This document shows, piece by piece, positions 39,547 to 49,076 of a stretch of 64,000 nt of DNA. Under the pieces are notes generated by a model. The model searched no databases, was not told the DNA's origin, and saw nothing but the letters and a program-made list of their open reading frames with translations. Both the position numbers and the translations under genes were made by a program. Where the stretch lies: the NCBI GenBank assembly GCA_963747375.1, contig CAVVFL010000016.1:1-64000 (forward strand). Reading direction: 5' to 3'. The DNA is from Sva-07 sp963747375. Lineage in GTDB: Bacteria; Actinomycetota; Acidimicrobiia; Acidimicrobiales; Ilumatobacteraceae. Position 1 is the first letter of the stretch, and each line of letters opens with the position of its first letter.

Positions 39547-40380
39547 GTGCCGAACGACACCGCAGCGGGCGCTGGAGAAGCGTCGCCGCCGGCCGATACT
39601 GCACACGTGAGTTCTGCCGTCATCGATCCGCCGCGCACCGACGCGAGCGTCGCGCCGCGTCCGTGGCGCAACGTGGCGTGGTCGCGTGCGGGTGCGATCG
39701 CCGTGGTTCTCGCCGCGGCGCCGTCGACGCGGGCCATGCGCTTCTCGGTTCGTGTGGCACTGCTGGTCGCCGGGTCGTTCACGATCGCCGTCGCCGTCGC
39801 CGTCACGCTGTGGAACGGCCTCGGGCCGGGCCCGCTCGACGTGTTCATCGGCGCGATTCGCGTGCGCTCCGGGCTGCCGCTCGGACCGACGGTGTGGCTC
39901 GTCGTCGGATCGATGATCGTGATGTCGTGGTTGCTCGGGCGGCGTCCCGGACCGGGCACGATCATCTCGCCGTTGATCATCGGCGTGGCGATGCAGGCCA
40001 CGGCCACCATGCTCGAGTCGGTCGGTGCGCCCGACGCGATCGTCGTGCGAGTGGTCATCCATCTGCTCGCCGTCGGCGCGATCGGGCTCGGCGCCGGGGC
40101 ACTGATCGTGTCGCGGCTCGGCGCGGGGTCGGGAGAACTGCTCGCTGCTGCAGCGTCGGATCGCAGCGGACGCACCGAACCGCGGGCCCGCATGGCGATC
40201 GAGTTGTCGTGGCTCGTCGTCGGTGTCGCGCTCGGCGGGCCGGTCGGCCTCGGCACCATCCTGCTGGCGTTGACGATCGGTCCCGCGGTCGCGGTCGGTC
40301 ATCGGATCGTCGACGGCGCTGTCGCGCAGACGAGCGAGCGGTCGCTCGCGTACGCCTCATCGGCGTCGCCGGCCGGCTGA
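39547..40380 (+). CDS. YczE/YitT-like membrane protein
   Basis: A 277-residue protein with about five helices after a ~45-residue hydrophilic N-terminus. LWNGLGPGPLDVFIGAI, GLPLGPTVWLVVGSMIVMSWLLGRRPGPGTIISPLIIGVAM match YczE-type membrane proteins, where a GPLDVF segment follows the first long helix. The last helix pair ends GPVGLGTILLALTIGPAVAVG. GTG at 39547 is used; GTG 39607 (VSSAVID) would remove the non-conserved beginning. Function unknown. It starts 21 bases after aroQ. Confidence 0.7.
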   Translation: MPNDTAAGAGEASPPADTAHVSSAVIDPPRTDASVAPRPWRNVAWSRAGAIAVVLAAAPSTRAMRFSVRVALLVAGSFTIAVAVAVTLWNGLGPGPLDVFIGAIRVRSGLPLGPTVWLVVGSMIVMSWLLGRRPGPGTIISPLIIGVAMQATATMLESVGAPDAIVVRVVIHLLAVGAIGLGAGALIVSRLGAGSGELLAAAASDRSGRTEPRARMAIELSWLVVGVALGGPVGLGTILLALTIGPAVAVGHRIVDGAVAQTSERSLAYASSASPAG

Positions 40381-40436
40381 GTCAGCTCATCGATCGCTGC
40401 CGAGCGAGGCGAGCGGAGCCGTGGCAGACTGTTGCG

Positions 40437-40964
40437 ATGGCAAGCAACGATCTCCACTTCGGTACCGAGCGCGACGGCGATCATCCCGATCGCGACGACG
40501 AGTGGGCCCGCTTGCGGGCCAAGCACATCCTGCCGGCCGAGCGGCGACCGTCGTCGACCGCTCGCGGAGTGCACCACCAGGCGCTGATCTCCTCCGACGT
40601 CGAGCGGACGATCGACTTCTATCAGGGCCTCCTGGAGTTCCCGCTGACGGAGTTGTTCCAGAACCGTGACTACGTGGGATCGACCCACTTCTTCTTCGAC
40701 ATCGGCAACGGCAACGCACTGGCCTTCTTCGACTTCCCGGGCCTCGGGCTGGGGGAGTACGCCGAAGTGCTCGGCGGCCATCACCATCTCGCGATCTCGA
40801 TGGAGCGGGCCAACTGGGAGCGCATCAGGGCAAAGCTCGACGCTGCAGGTGTCGAAACCCACGTGCTCGCCGACACGTCGATCTACTTCAACGGCCCCGA
40901 CGGAGAGCGCCTCGAACTGATCGCCGATCCCCTCGGCGAGATGTACGGCATGACCGTCCTCTGA
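40437..40964 (+). CDS. VOC-family (glyoxalase/dioxygenase-like) protein
   Basis: A 175-residue single vicinal-oxygen-chelate domain. Candidate metal ligands are His in RGVHHQALISSDVERTIDFYQ, His in GGHHHLAISM and Glu in DGERLELIADP, in the canonical H-H-E order, and LEFPLTELFQNRDYVGSTHFFFDIGNGN is the usual strand pattern. A ~40-residue polar N-terminus precedes it. Reaction unknown. The ATG at 40437 is 56 bases after the preceding stop. Confidence 0.85.
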   Translation: MASNDLHFGTERDGDHPDRDDEWARLRAKHILPAERRPSSTARGVHHQALISSDVERTIDFYQGLLEFPLTELFQNRDYVGSTHFFFDIGNGNALAFFDFPGLGLGEYAEVLGGHHHLAISMERANWERIRAKLDAAGVETHVLADTSIYFNGPDGERLELIADPLGEMYGMTVL

Positions 40965-40984
40965 CGCGGTGAGCCGACCCTCCC

Positions 40985-41016
40985 GGGAAGGCCACGACCG
41001 CAACGTCGGCTGAACC
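40985..41016. repeat. 32-bp direct repeat, copy A (orphan acyl-CoA ligase tail)
   Basis: Identical over 32 bases to 42225-42256, exactly 1240 bases downstream. In frame it reads EGHDRNVG followed by TGA, the final codons of the acyl-CoA ligase whose main body follows. Here it is detached from any ligase coding sequence. The bases after the match remain partly similar (CCGACCCGAAC), so the duplicated segment extends past the gene end. Confidence 0.85.
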
Positions 41017-41040
41017 GAACCGACCCGAACCGAACCGACC

Positions 41041-42253
41041 GTCAAGGAAGAAGCCGGGCTCGAACACGTGGTCCTCGTCGGCGACGGCGACGTGCCGCAC
41101 ACGATGCGTTACGCCGACATGCTCGCCGCGGCATCGCCCCTGATCCCCGAGAAGGCGAGGAGTCCGATCCGGTCGTGCTCATGTATACCGGTGGCACGAC
41201 CGGCCTCCCGAAGGGTGTGCTGTCGGACCAGCGCGGCCAGGTGATGAACGTCCACCACTGCCTGATGACGCTGCCGTACGAGCGCGAACTCGACGTTCTT
41301 GCTGCAGACCCCGATGTTCCACGCGGCGTCCACGCTCACGATGACGTCGTTGCCGGCCGTCGGCGGCCACATCGTGACGGTGCCGATGTTCGAGCCGGTC
41401 GCGGTCATGCGAGCGATTCGGCGAGCACCAGCCGACACTTCACGGTGATGGTGCCGACGATGATCGGCATGACGATGTCGCATCCCGACTTCGGCGCCGA
41501 CTCGCTCGCGGCCGCTCACCGACATCGGATACGGAGCGTCACCGATGCCGCAGGTGCTGCTCGAGAAGCGTCGCCTCGCTGTATCCGGCGCTGAATCTGT
41601 GGCAGGTCTACGGGATGACCGAGGCGTCGCCGGTGGTGACGGTCCTGCGACCGGAGGACCATCGCGCCGGTGGTGCAGCTGCTGCGATCGGCCGGATCGT
41701 CCGGTCAGCCGGCGTCGAGCTGTCGATCCGTGATGTGGACGGCACGGAGCTGCCGGTCGGCGCGCCCGGCGAGGTGTGTGCTCGTGGCGGCAACTTCATG
41801 GTCGAGTACTGGAACAAGGCGGACGCGACCCGCGACGCGTTCGCAGGCGGCTGGTATCACTCCGGCGACGCCGGGCTACCTCGATGCCGACGGGTACCTG
41901 TATCTCGTCGACCGGGTGAAGGACATGATCGTCACCGGCGGAGAGAACGTGTACTCGGCCGAGGTCGAGAATGCGATCGCCAGCCATCCGGCGGTCCTGC
42001 AGGTGGCGGTCATCGGCGTTCCGAGCGACGAATGGGGCGAGGCCGTGCACGCGATCGTGGTGCTGCGCGACGGTGCCGACGCGACCGAGGTCGAGATCAT
42101 CGACTACGCCCGCGAGTCGATCGCCGGGTACAAGGTGCCCAAGGCGGTGACGTTCCGCGCCGATCCCGTTGCCGCTGTCGGGTGCGATGAAGGTGCTCAA
42201 GCGCGAGCTGCGCGCCCCGTATCTGGGAAGGCCACGACCGCAACGTCGGCTGA
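41041..42253 (+). pseudogene. N-truncated, frameshifted acyl-CoA synthetase remnant
   Basis: The C-terminal two thirds of an AMP-binding fatty-acid CoA ligase. It opens abruptly with VKEEAGLEHVVLVGDG, lacking about 130 N-terminal residues. DPVVLMYTGGTTGLPKGVL is the P-loop, LWQVYGMTEASPVVTVL the A5 motif, GWYHSGDAGYLDADGYLYLVDRVKDM the hinge and KVLKRELRAPYWEGHDRNVG the end with the catalytic Lys region. Six or more frame changes occur. The missing start plus the duplicated tail upstream argue for a real deletion or recombination (or a misassembly), not only base errors. Confidence 0.85.
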
Positions 42254-42256
42254 ACC
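42225..42256. repeat. 32-bp direct repeat, copy B (in place at ligase end)
   Basis: The resident copy of the repeat at 40985-41016; it forms the last codons and stop of the ligase remnant in the corrected frame. Confidence 0.85.
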
Positions 42257-42272
42257 CCGACCCGAACGAAAC

Positions 42273-42307
42273 GGAGCGATTCGTGCGCTCAGCGCACGAA
42301 TCGCTCC
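42273..42307. terminator. 16-bp-stem hairpin terminator
   Basis: Perfect arms at 42273-42288 and 42292-42307 (GGAGCGATTCGTGCGC and complement) around a TCA loop, 19 bases after the ligase stop and 36 bases before the convergent yceI-like stop. It could end transcription from both sides. No long T-run follows. Confidence 0.75.
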
Positions 42308-42342
42308 GAATTTCGGGTGGTTGGGGGGGTTGTGTGGGGGGG

Positions 42343-42903
42343 TCAGGGGGCGATGAGCTGCACGTCGAGGTCGAGTGCGACCTTGTCGGAGATCATCATC
42401 TTGTCGCCGCCGAGCGGCACGTTGAATTCGATGCCGAAGTCCTTGCGGGAGATCGACCCGGTGGCGCTGAACCCGGCGCGGGTCGACTGATCCATCGGGA
42501 ACACCGACGTGCCGAAGAACTCGACGTCGAGTTCGACCGGCTTGGTGATGCCGTTGATCGTGAGATCGCCGGTGAGTGTGAACTCCTCGCCCTCACCGGT
42601 GATGCCCGTCGAGACGAAGGTCATCGTCGGGTTGAGGTCGGCGTTGAAGAAGTCCGACGAGGCGAGGTGTGCGTCCCGGTCGGGATTGCCGGTCTTGACC
42701 GTGCCCATCTCGATCTCGGCATTGACCGAACTCGACTCGAGGTCGTCACCGACGACCAAGCGGGCGCTGACGCCGTCGAAGCGACCTCGCACCTTCGAGA
42801 GTCCGAGGTGACGCACGACGAACCCGACGGTCGTGTGCGAGGGATCGGCCGTCCAGGTGCCGGCGGCGAGCGGGAGGGTCGTGCTGGAGAGTACGTTTGT
42901 CAT
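42343..42903 (-). CDS. YceI-family polyisoprenoid-binding-like protein
   Basis: A 186-residue single-domain lipocalin-like YceI protein without a signal peptide. AAGTWTADPSHTTVGFVVRHLGLSKVRGRF is the canonical start (W-DxxHsxvgFxvrH), followed by VNAEIEMGTVKTGNPDRDAHLASSDFF, the conserved region with the NxxRDxHL motif, and EFTLTGDLTINGITKPVELDVEF. Family members bind long isoprenoids or amphiphiles. ATG 42903 is used; upstream in-frame starts exist. An inverted repeat directly upstream suggests control by a MarR-like regulator, as in many actinobacterial homologues. Confidence 0.93.
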   Translation of the reverse strand: MTNVLSSTTLPLAAGTWTADPSHTTVGFVVRHLGLSKVRGRFDGVSARLVVGDDLESSSVNAEIEMGTVKTGNPDRDAHLASSDFFNADLNPTMTFVSTGITGEGEEFTLTGDLTINGITKPVELDVEFFGTSVFPMDQSTRAGFSATGSISRKDFGIEFNVPLGGDKMMISDKVALDLDVQLIAP

Positions 42904-42905
42904 GA

Positions 42906-42930
42906 CAACTAATGTAACCATCAATAGTTG
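42906..42930. promoter_or_regulatory. CAACTA-N13-TAGTTG inverted repeat upstream of yceI
   Basis: CAACTA (42906-42911) and TAGTTG (42925-42930) lie immediately before the YceI start in an AT-rich patch. MarR-family repressors often bind such sites in front of yceI genes; no marR gene is next to it here. Confidence 0.45.
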
Positions 42931-42958
42931 CGATCACAACCAAAAGGTCCCGAGACGC

Positions 42959-42999
42959 GACAGCGGCCTCACCGGAGGGGGGTCGGTGAGGCCGCTGTC
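42959..42999. terminator. 16-bp-stem hairpin after the GNAT gene
   Basis: Perfect arms at 42959-42974 and 42984-42999 (GACAGCGGCCTCACCG and complement) around a G-rich 9-base loop. It lies between the GNAT stop (43105) and the YceI promoter, both on the minus strand, and so should insulate yceI from upstream transcription. Confidence 0.75.
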
Positions 43000-43104
43000 A
43001 CATGCCGATCGTCCGTGAGTGAGGCCCCGGAGGGGGTTCGGGGCCTGCTGTCAGCGAACGTCGAATGCAGTAGAAGTTCGAGGATGGGGATCAGTCAGTG
43101 GTGA

Positions 43105-43488
43105 TCACCCGGCCAATCTCACGCTCGAGGCCGTGTACCGGTGGAGCGGGGGGTAGCCGATGGCGCTCGCTCGAGCGCTCACCACCTCCATCAGTTCGTT
43201 GGCGATGCCGCGTCGCCGATGGTCGCGAGCGACGGCAAGCGCCACCGAACCGTCGTTGTCGACCGATGCGACCGCCACCAGGCGCCCACCGGCGATCACC
43301 CCGAGTCGCATCGTCTTGGGTGCTGCGAGCCGATCGATCAGTTCGCTCGACGGCGTTCGCGCCGGGGTCGGACCTCGTCCGGTGCAGCCCCACTCGGTTC
43401 GCAGCTCATCGAGGAAGGTCTGGAGCGCGCCGTCGAGACTCGGGTGATCGACGGCGATCACGAGGTGGGGTGCGGCTTCCATGGCCAC
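43105..43488 (-). CDS. GNAT-family N-acetyltransferase
   Basis: A 127-residue small acetyltransferase. The acetyl-CoA-binding motif A is VALAVARDHRRRGIANELMEVVSARASAIGYPPL, with RRRGIA as the Q/RxxGxG/A equivalent, preceded by strand MRLGVIAGGRLVAVASVD. The C-terminus is short and a G-run near 43150 may hide a frame change, since another frame reads HGLEREIGRVITTD to 43091. Substrate unknown. Confidence 0.8.
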   Translation of the reverse strand: MAMEAAPHLVIAVDHPSLDGALQTFLDELRTEWGCTGRGPTPARTPSSELIDRLAAPKTMRLGVIAGGRLVAVASVDNDGSVALAVARDHRRRGIANELMEVVSARASAIGYPPLHRYTASSVRLAG

Positions 43489-43527
43489 ATCCTGATCGCC
43501 GGACGTGTCGGCGATGTTTCGAGAACG

Positions 43528-44394
43528 TCAGCTGTTCGTGACGGAACGCATCGTCTCGACGAGCGGTGCCATGGCCTCGAGCGCCGCGAGCACTTCGTCG
43601 CGTGGGCCTTGCGGCAGACCGAACACGGCTCGTCGCACGCCCTTGCCCGCCAACTCGGTCAGTTTCGCCTCGTCGGGTGGGGCAGCGAACACACCCAGCT
43701 CGATCGTGGCCGGGTCACGCCCGATTCGTTCGCACGCCACGACCACCTCGGAGAACTTGTCGACGGCATGGCGTCCACCGATCGGCATCCAGCCGTCGCA
43801 GAACTCCGCGATGTCAGCCGCAGTCCGGGGCCCGGCGTCGCCGCCGAGAATGATCGGTGGGTGTGGCGTCTGCGCGGGCTTCGGCCATGACCAGCTCGGC
43901 TCGATCGACACGTGCTCGCCGTCGAACGTTGCGACGTCATTGGTCCACAGCTGCTTCATCGCCAGGATGTTCTCGCGCAGGATCGCCCGCCGCTCCGCGT
44001 AGGCGGTGCCGTGCTGAGCCATCTCCTCCTTGTTCCAGCCGTAACCGATGCCGAACAGGAATCGCCCGTCCGACAACGCATCGACACTGGCGACCTCCTT
44101 GGCGGTGTGGATCGGATCGCGTTGGGCGACGAGGCAGATGCCGGTCGCGAGCTTCAGGGTCGTCGTCACCGCGGCGCAGGCGCCGAGCGCCACGAACGGG
44201 TCGAACGTGCGCCAGTAGAACTCGGGAAGCGGTGGCGCGCCCTCGCGGCCGCCCCACGGCGTGGCACGGCTCGTGGGGATGTGGGAATGCTCGGGGAACC
44301 AGAGCGACTCGTAACCGTGGGCCTCGACCTCGCGGGCAAGTTCGATTGCGCCGATCGTCTGGTCGGTCGGGAAGATTTCGACGCCGATGTGCAT
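43528..44394 (-). CDS. LLM-class (F420-type) oxidoreductase
   Basis: An intact 288-residue luciferase-like oxidoreductase. MHIGVEIFPTDQTIGAIELAREVEAHGYESLWFPEHSHIP is the typical start for the F420-dependent subgroup; LATGICLVAQRDPIHTAKEVASVDALSDGRFLFGIGYGWNKEEM and PPIILGGDAGPRTAADIAEFCDGWMPIGG follow. ATG 44394 is chosen since the conserved part begins there. The substrate is unknown. It is divergent from the multicopper oxidase gene. Confidence 0.92.
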   Translation of the reverse strand: MHIGVEIFPTDQTIGAIELAREVEAHGYESLWFPEHSHIPTSRATPWGGREGAPPLPEFYWRTFDPFVALGACAAVTTTLKLATGICLVAQRDPIHTAKEVASVDALSDGRFLFGIGYGWNKEEMAQHGTAYAERRAILRENILAMKQLWTNDVATFDGEHVSIEPSWSWPKPAQTPHPPIILGGDAGPRTAADIAEFCDGWMPIGGRHAVDKFSEVVVACERIGRDPATIELGVFAAPPDEAKLTELAGKGVRRAVFGLPQGPRDEVLAALEAMAPLVETMRSVTNS

Positions 44395-44512
44395 GCGTCG
44401 ACCGTAGCCGGAGGAAAGTTCCACGTTTGGTTCGAAAGGGTCAATGGTCCCTAGGGTCTTGTGGCTGGCGGTGCGAGGCTGCTGGCCACCTCACAACGAT
44501 TGGAGAACACGA

Positions 44513-45953
44513 GTGACCGTCATCGAAAAACCCGCGCCTCCGCGCACCCCCGAACCCGAGCAGTCCGACAGTGGTCGCACGCTGGGCAGCTTGGTCTTCT
44601 TCGGGATGACGGCGCTGCTGATCGCCCTGGTGGCGGCGCTGCTGGTGATCGGTGTCATCGGGTTGCTCGACGACAACGGCGACAGCGCGAGCGCGAGCGG
44701 AGGCGGGGTGGCGACCACGATCGACGTGACGATGTCGGAGTTCAAGATCGACGGCAGCCTCGTCGCCCAGACGGGCGACGTGAATCTGTCGGTGACCAAC
44801 GCAGGGTCGCAGCAGCACAACCTCGTGGTCGAGGAGACCGGCGAACAGACGCCGCTGCTCAACGGTGGCGATTCGGCCGTAGCTGGCGCTGGGATCGCTC
44901 GACGCGGGCAACTACACCCTGTTCTGCAATGTTCCCGGCCACCGCGAATCGGGCATGGAGACCACGCTCATCGTGAGCACCGATGCCCCGACCGGCGAGG
45001 CCGCGGCCGGCGGCGACCACACCGTCCACCAGAACGCCGACGGCACCTACGACGCCGATGCGATGGACGCCCAGATGATCGACTCGATGCTGAAGTTCCC
45101 GGCCGAGACCGAGGGTAAGGGCAACCAGATCCTCGAGCCCGAGATCCTGGCCGACGGCACGAAGAAGTTCGTGCTCGAGGCATCGGTGATCAAGTGGGAG
45201 GTCTCGCCTGGCGTGCTGGTCGACGCATGGGCCTACAACGGCATGGTTCCCGGACCCCAGATCGTCGTCGACGTCGGCGACAAGGTGCAGGTGGAGCTGA
45301 CCAACAACACTCCGCTCGGCACCGACATCCACTGGCACGGCATCCACACCCCGAACGACCAGGACGGCGTGTCGCCGTTCACGCAGGACCCGATCAAGGT
45401 CGGCGAGACCTTCACCTACGAGTTCGTCGCCGAGGAACCGGCGATCGGCATGTACCACGCCCACCTGCACTCGCAGATCTCGGTGCTCAACGGCATGTTC
45501 GCCGCCTTCCGCATCGGTGAGCGGCCGTATCCCCGTGGTCAGACGATCAGCGGCGTCACCATCCCCGAGGACTTCGAGCCCGACGTGGAGCTGCCGATGG
45601 TGCTCAACGATGCCGGCACGATCGGCCTGACCCTGAACGGCAAGAGCTTCCCGGCGACCGAGCCGATCGTGTTGAAGGCCGGGGACTGGGTTGCCGCGGA
45701 CTACTACAACGAGGGCCTCACGGCTCACCCGATGCACCAGCACCAGTTCCCGCAGTTGGTGTACGCGAAGGACGGCATCCCGCTCGACAACCCGTACTGG
45801 GCCGACACGGTCGCCGTCGCTCCGGGTGAGCGCTACTCGGTGATCTTCCAGGCCAAGGACCCCGGCGTGTGGGTCTGGCACTGTCACATCCTCACGCACG
45901 TCGAGCGCGAGTCCGGCATGTTCGGCATGGTCACGGCGCTCGTCGTCGAGTAA
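44513..45953 (+). CDS. membrane-anchored cupredoxin-multicopper oxidase fusion (frameshifted)
   Basis: A ~480-residue secreted copper protein. After a cytoplasmic Pro-rich start and one helix (SLVFFGMTALLIALVAALLVIGVIGLL) comes a cupredoxin domain with type 1 copper ligands in QQHNLVVEE and YTLFCNVPGHRESGM. Two multicopper oxidase domains follow: HWHGIH, MYHAHLHSQ, HPMHQHQFPQ and VWHCHILTHVERESGM supply the trinuclear centre and second type 1 site. One inserted base near 44880 breaks the frame. GTG 44513 is the start. It may act as a copper oxidase or nitrite-reductase-like enzyme; the substrate cannot be set from sequence. Confidence 0.88.
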
Positions 45954-45986
45954 CCAACCGGCGTCCGGGACCTTCCTTCCCCAATG

Positions 45987-46026
45987 CGATGAGCGAGCAG
46001 CCGCCATGCGGGCTGCTCGCTCATCG
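45987..46026. terminator. 16-bp-stem bidirectional terminator
   Basis: Perfect arms at 45987-46002 and 46011-46026 (CGATGAGCGAGCAGCC and complement) with an 8-base loop, located between the convergent multicopper oxidase (stop 45953) and sulfatase (stop 46039) genes. It suits termination in both directions. Confidence 0.8.
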
Positions 46027-46038
46027 CTCGTGGTGGGC

Positions 46039-47695
46039 TCAGGTGAGGCCGAGACGGGCCATCTGATCGTCGGGTGCATCGACCTCGACGAGTGCCGTGC
46101 GCAGGAGATCGACCATCTCGGCCTCCGACTGCTCGCCCCGTCGGTTCTCGCGCTCGTCGGGATCGACGTCGAGGTCGTACAGGTGGTGACGTCCGACGTT
46201 GCGGGCTCCGCTGGCCCAGAACGGGAGCACGTCACCCGATTCGAACGGCTGGCGGATCACCGGCACGTCGGAGCCCGGCATGAAGTCGAGCGTCGCGCGC
46301 CGATCGGGGTTCGGGAACCGCATGAAGTCCTCGAGGCCCTTGTGGACGGGCATCGTCGACCAGCGGTTCGACCACATCGACAGCGGGAAGTTGTCGTCGA
46401 CGGGTGCCCGCGCGTACTTCCGGCGACCGTCGGTCACCTGCACCCAGTTGCCGAAGACGCCACCGATCGCCCAGTCGCGGATCGAGTCGACCTCACCGGT
46501 GAGCAGCGGAACCATCGACCGCCCATGTGTGCGGTGCGCGGCCGTCACACCGAACACGTCCGCAATCGTGGCGTTGATGTCGACGTTCGTCGTCAGCGCG
46601 TCGATCGTGACGCCGGGGGTCTGACCCCTGGCGTCACGGGGCCAGTGGATCATGAGGGGGGTGTGGCCGAGGGGTTCGAACTGCGGGACCATCGGCTTGC
46701 CCCAGAGGTCGCTCACCGAGTCGTCGCCCGGAGCGCCCGCAGTTCGCTCCTCGCCGAGGTAGTGGCCGTGGTCGGTGCAGACGATGACCGCGGTGGTGTC
46801 CCACAGGTCCTGGGCGTCGAGTTCGTCGAGGATCGTGCCGAAGTGGTGGTCGATCATCGACAGCTTGGCGCCGTAGTTGTTGCGGATCTGGCGGGCCTGC
46901 GCGTCGGTGATCGACCCGTTCGACGTGCCACCGACGAGGTACGGAGGCCACACGAGACGAGCCTCGTCGGCGTCGATCGGGTCGTCGTCGTACATCGAGG
47001 CCCACGGCTCGGGCGTGTCGAAGGGTTCGTGCGGGTCGAACTCGTCGACGAACAGCATCCAGCGATCGTGAGCGCCCGACGCGTGCCGGAGCCAGGCCGC
47101 GCGCGGTCGCCATCGTGCGCGGGCCGGGGAAGTCCTCCTCGGCGCGGAACCAGGTGCGGCTGTCGTCGTAGTGGCGCCGACCGAACGAACGGTCGGCGAT
47201 CCCGAGCTGATCGCGCAGGAACCAGCCTCCGTCGGCAGCGTTCGTGATCAGCGGCCGACCGTCGGGTGTGAGCGTCGGTGCGCCGAATGCCGACGGGTCG
47301 GCGTAGGTCCGCCACGGATCGCCCTCGTGACCGCGCAGGTACTCCCAGCCGGAGAAGTCGCTGTGGTAGTTCTCGCCGCCGGTCTCGAACAGGTGCGGAT
47401 GGTCGGACACGAGCATCGTGGTCACGTCGGCGCGACGCAGGGTGGCGGTGATCGACTCCTCCCACAGCTCGATCGAGCCCCACGGCTTCCAGAGGAAGTC
47501 GAGCGAGCCGACGAGGATGTCGTGGCGTGCCGGCATGCACGGCAGCGACCCGGTCACATGGCTCGTGAACTGCGTCGAGCGAGCGGCGAACCGGTCGAGG
47601 TTCGGCGTGGCGAACTCGGTGCCGCCGTACGACCCGAGCATGTGCCGGTTGAGCGAGTCGAGCAGGACGACGACGAGGTTCTGCGGGGTGTCCAT
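46039..47695 (-). CDS. sulfatase (arylsulfatase-type; frameshifted)
   Basis: A ~552-residue alkaline-phosphatase-superfamily sulfatase. MDTPQNLVVVLLDSLNRHMLGSYGG starts the fold with the metal Asp; GSLPCMPARHDIL contains the C-x-P-x-R signature whose Cys becomes formylglycine. AVIVCTDHGHYLGEE is the second metal-site motif (TDHG). The frame breaks near 47100, between FPGPRTMATA and HRWMLFVDEFDPHEPFD. No signal peptide is seen, so it may be cytoplasmic. A 31-bp palindrome (46607-46637) lies inside its coding region. No sulfatase-maturation gene is nearby. Confidence 0.9.
46607..46637. repeat. 31-bp palindrome, GGGGTCTGACCCC family, inside a CDS
   Basis: Arms of 15 bases (46607-46621, 46623-46637) around a central T, one mismatch, outer sequence GTGACGCC/GGCGTCAC. 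Same length and same centre as the perfect palindrome at 57617-57647. It encodes part of the RGQTPGVTIDAL segment of the sulfatase without breaking the frame. Confidence 0.7.
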
Positions 47696-47802
47696 CGTGC
47701 CGACCGTAGCCGTGCCCGTCCGGACGAGCCCCCGTCCGACGATCAGACGCGGATCGTCCCGGAAACCGGAACAGTTCGCGCACTGATTGGCCGCGGACCG
47801 AT

Positions 47803-47834
47803 GATGCGGTCCGAGCCGGGGCTCGGACCGCATC
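47803..47834. terminator. hairpin after the anti-sigma gene
   Basis: Perfect 14-base arms (47803-47816 and 47821-47834, GATGCGGTCCGAGC and complement) with a 4-base loop, 20 bases past the stop of the anti-sigma-like gene on the minus strand. A strong GC stem without a T-run; likely the terminator of the sigma/anti-sigma operon. Confidence 0.7.
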
Positions 47835-47853
47835 GGTCGGTGAGGCGGACGAC

Positions 47854-49076
47854 CTACTGATTCACAGGGGCCGTGAGCTCGAACGTGTAGCTGATGGTTC
47901 CGTCGGCGATGTTCCACGTGCCGGTGCCGGTGATCCCTTCGAAATCGCCGGTACCGCCGGTGGCGGTAACGCTCGATGTGTAGCCGTTGGCTCCGACGGT
48001 CAAGACCTCCAACATGGTCATCGTGCCCGTGCCGAGCCCGTCGATCGTTCCGGTGAACTCCATCGTGTTCGAGCCGACGGTGGTCGTCCCGCTGGTCCAC
48101 GTGGTCTGACTGATCTGGCCGGTGCCGACCATCGAACCCTCGAACGTGAGGACCTCCGTGCTCACGTTCTCACCGGGGCGTTCGCCCGGCTCGCTCGTCT
48201 GGGCGGACATCACGGCGGTGCCCGTTGCCGTCACCGTCTCGAGTGACCCCTTGGGCGGCACGGTGATGGTCCAGACATTCGAACCAGTGGCGCTACTCGA
48301 GGGGTTGGCCGGGTCGGAGGTGGAGGTCCCTGTTCCAGAGGCCCCCTCGAAATCGCCGGTACCACCCGTGATCGTGCTCGTGTCGCTCCAGACGCCATCG
48401 ACGGTCTGCCACACGTCGATGAACGACAGGGTTCCGGACCCGAGCCCCTCGATCGTTCCGGTGAACAGGAACTCGCCGGCTCCGAACTGGGATCCATCGG
48501 ACAGGGGCCAGAACTGCGACACCCACGGAGCGCTCCCGGCAAACTGTCCTTCGTAGATGGTGGTTCCGAGAATCGTGGTGTCGCCCGTGAGCCCGGCTGA
48601 ACTGGGCGTGGGTGTGGCGCTGGCCGAGACACCGGATTCGGCGAAGGTGCCGGTCACCGTGACCGTCACCGGCTCGGGAACCGGTTCCGGTTCCGGTGCC
48701 ACCTCGGCGGCAGTGGTCGGGTCCGGGGCGGGGACCACGACGGCCTCCGCGTCGGGATCGACCTCGGCGTCGGGTGCGGGTTCTGCTGGAAGCGTGGCCG
48801 TCGGCGTATCCGCCGGCACGGTGTCGTCGTCGGAGCCGGTCGTGGCGAACACGAGACCTCCGACGAGGGCGAGTCCGGCGACCGCAGCAGCGGCCAGCAT
48901 CCATCCTCGCTTGGGTGATCGTTGCGGTCGGGACTGAGCATGATGACCTCCATGGTCGGTTGGTCGGTCTGCTCGTCGATCCGTGTTCGGATCGAGTCCC
49001 AGGCCGTCGACGATGGAGTCGAGCGGTCCGCGATCTGGTGCAGGTCACGCGTCACTCGATCGGTGAAGCGGGTCAT
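47854..49076 (-). CDS. anti-sigma-like membrane protein with two extracellular barrel-like repeats (frameshifted)
   Basis: Partner of the ECF sigma gene that it overlaps by 32 bases. The cytoplasmic start MTRFTDRVTRDLHQIADR is followed by a frame change near 48945, then QSRPQRSPKRGWMLAAAAVAGLALVGG, a basic stop and one helix. Outside come a Pro/Glu-rich linker and two ~120-residue repeats, each with F-TGTI-GLGxGT and TGGTGDFEGxxGTGT segments, similar to allene-oxide-cyclase/DUF3224-like beta-barrels. No zinc anti-sigma HxxxCxxC motif is present. A sensor role is inferred from position and topology. Confidence 0.7.

Noticed and set aside
41041..42253. Treating the ligase remnant as a normal frameshifted gene
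   Set aside because: Unlike the other broken genes its N-terminal third is absent from the DNA, so it is called a pseudogene.
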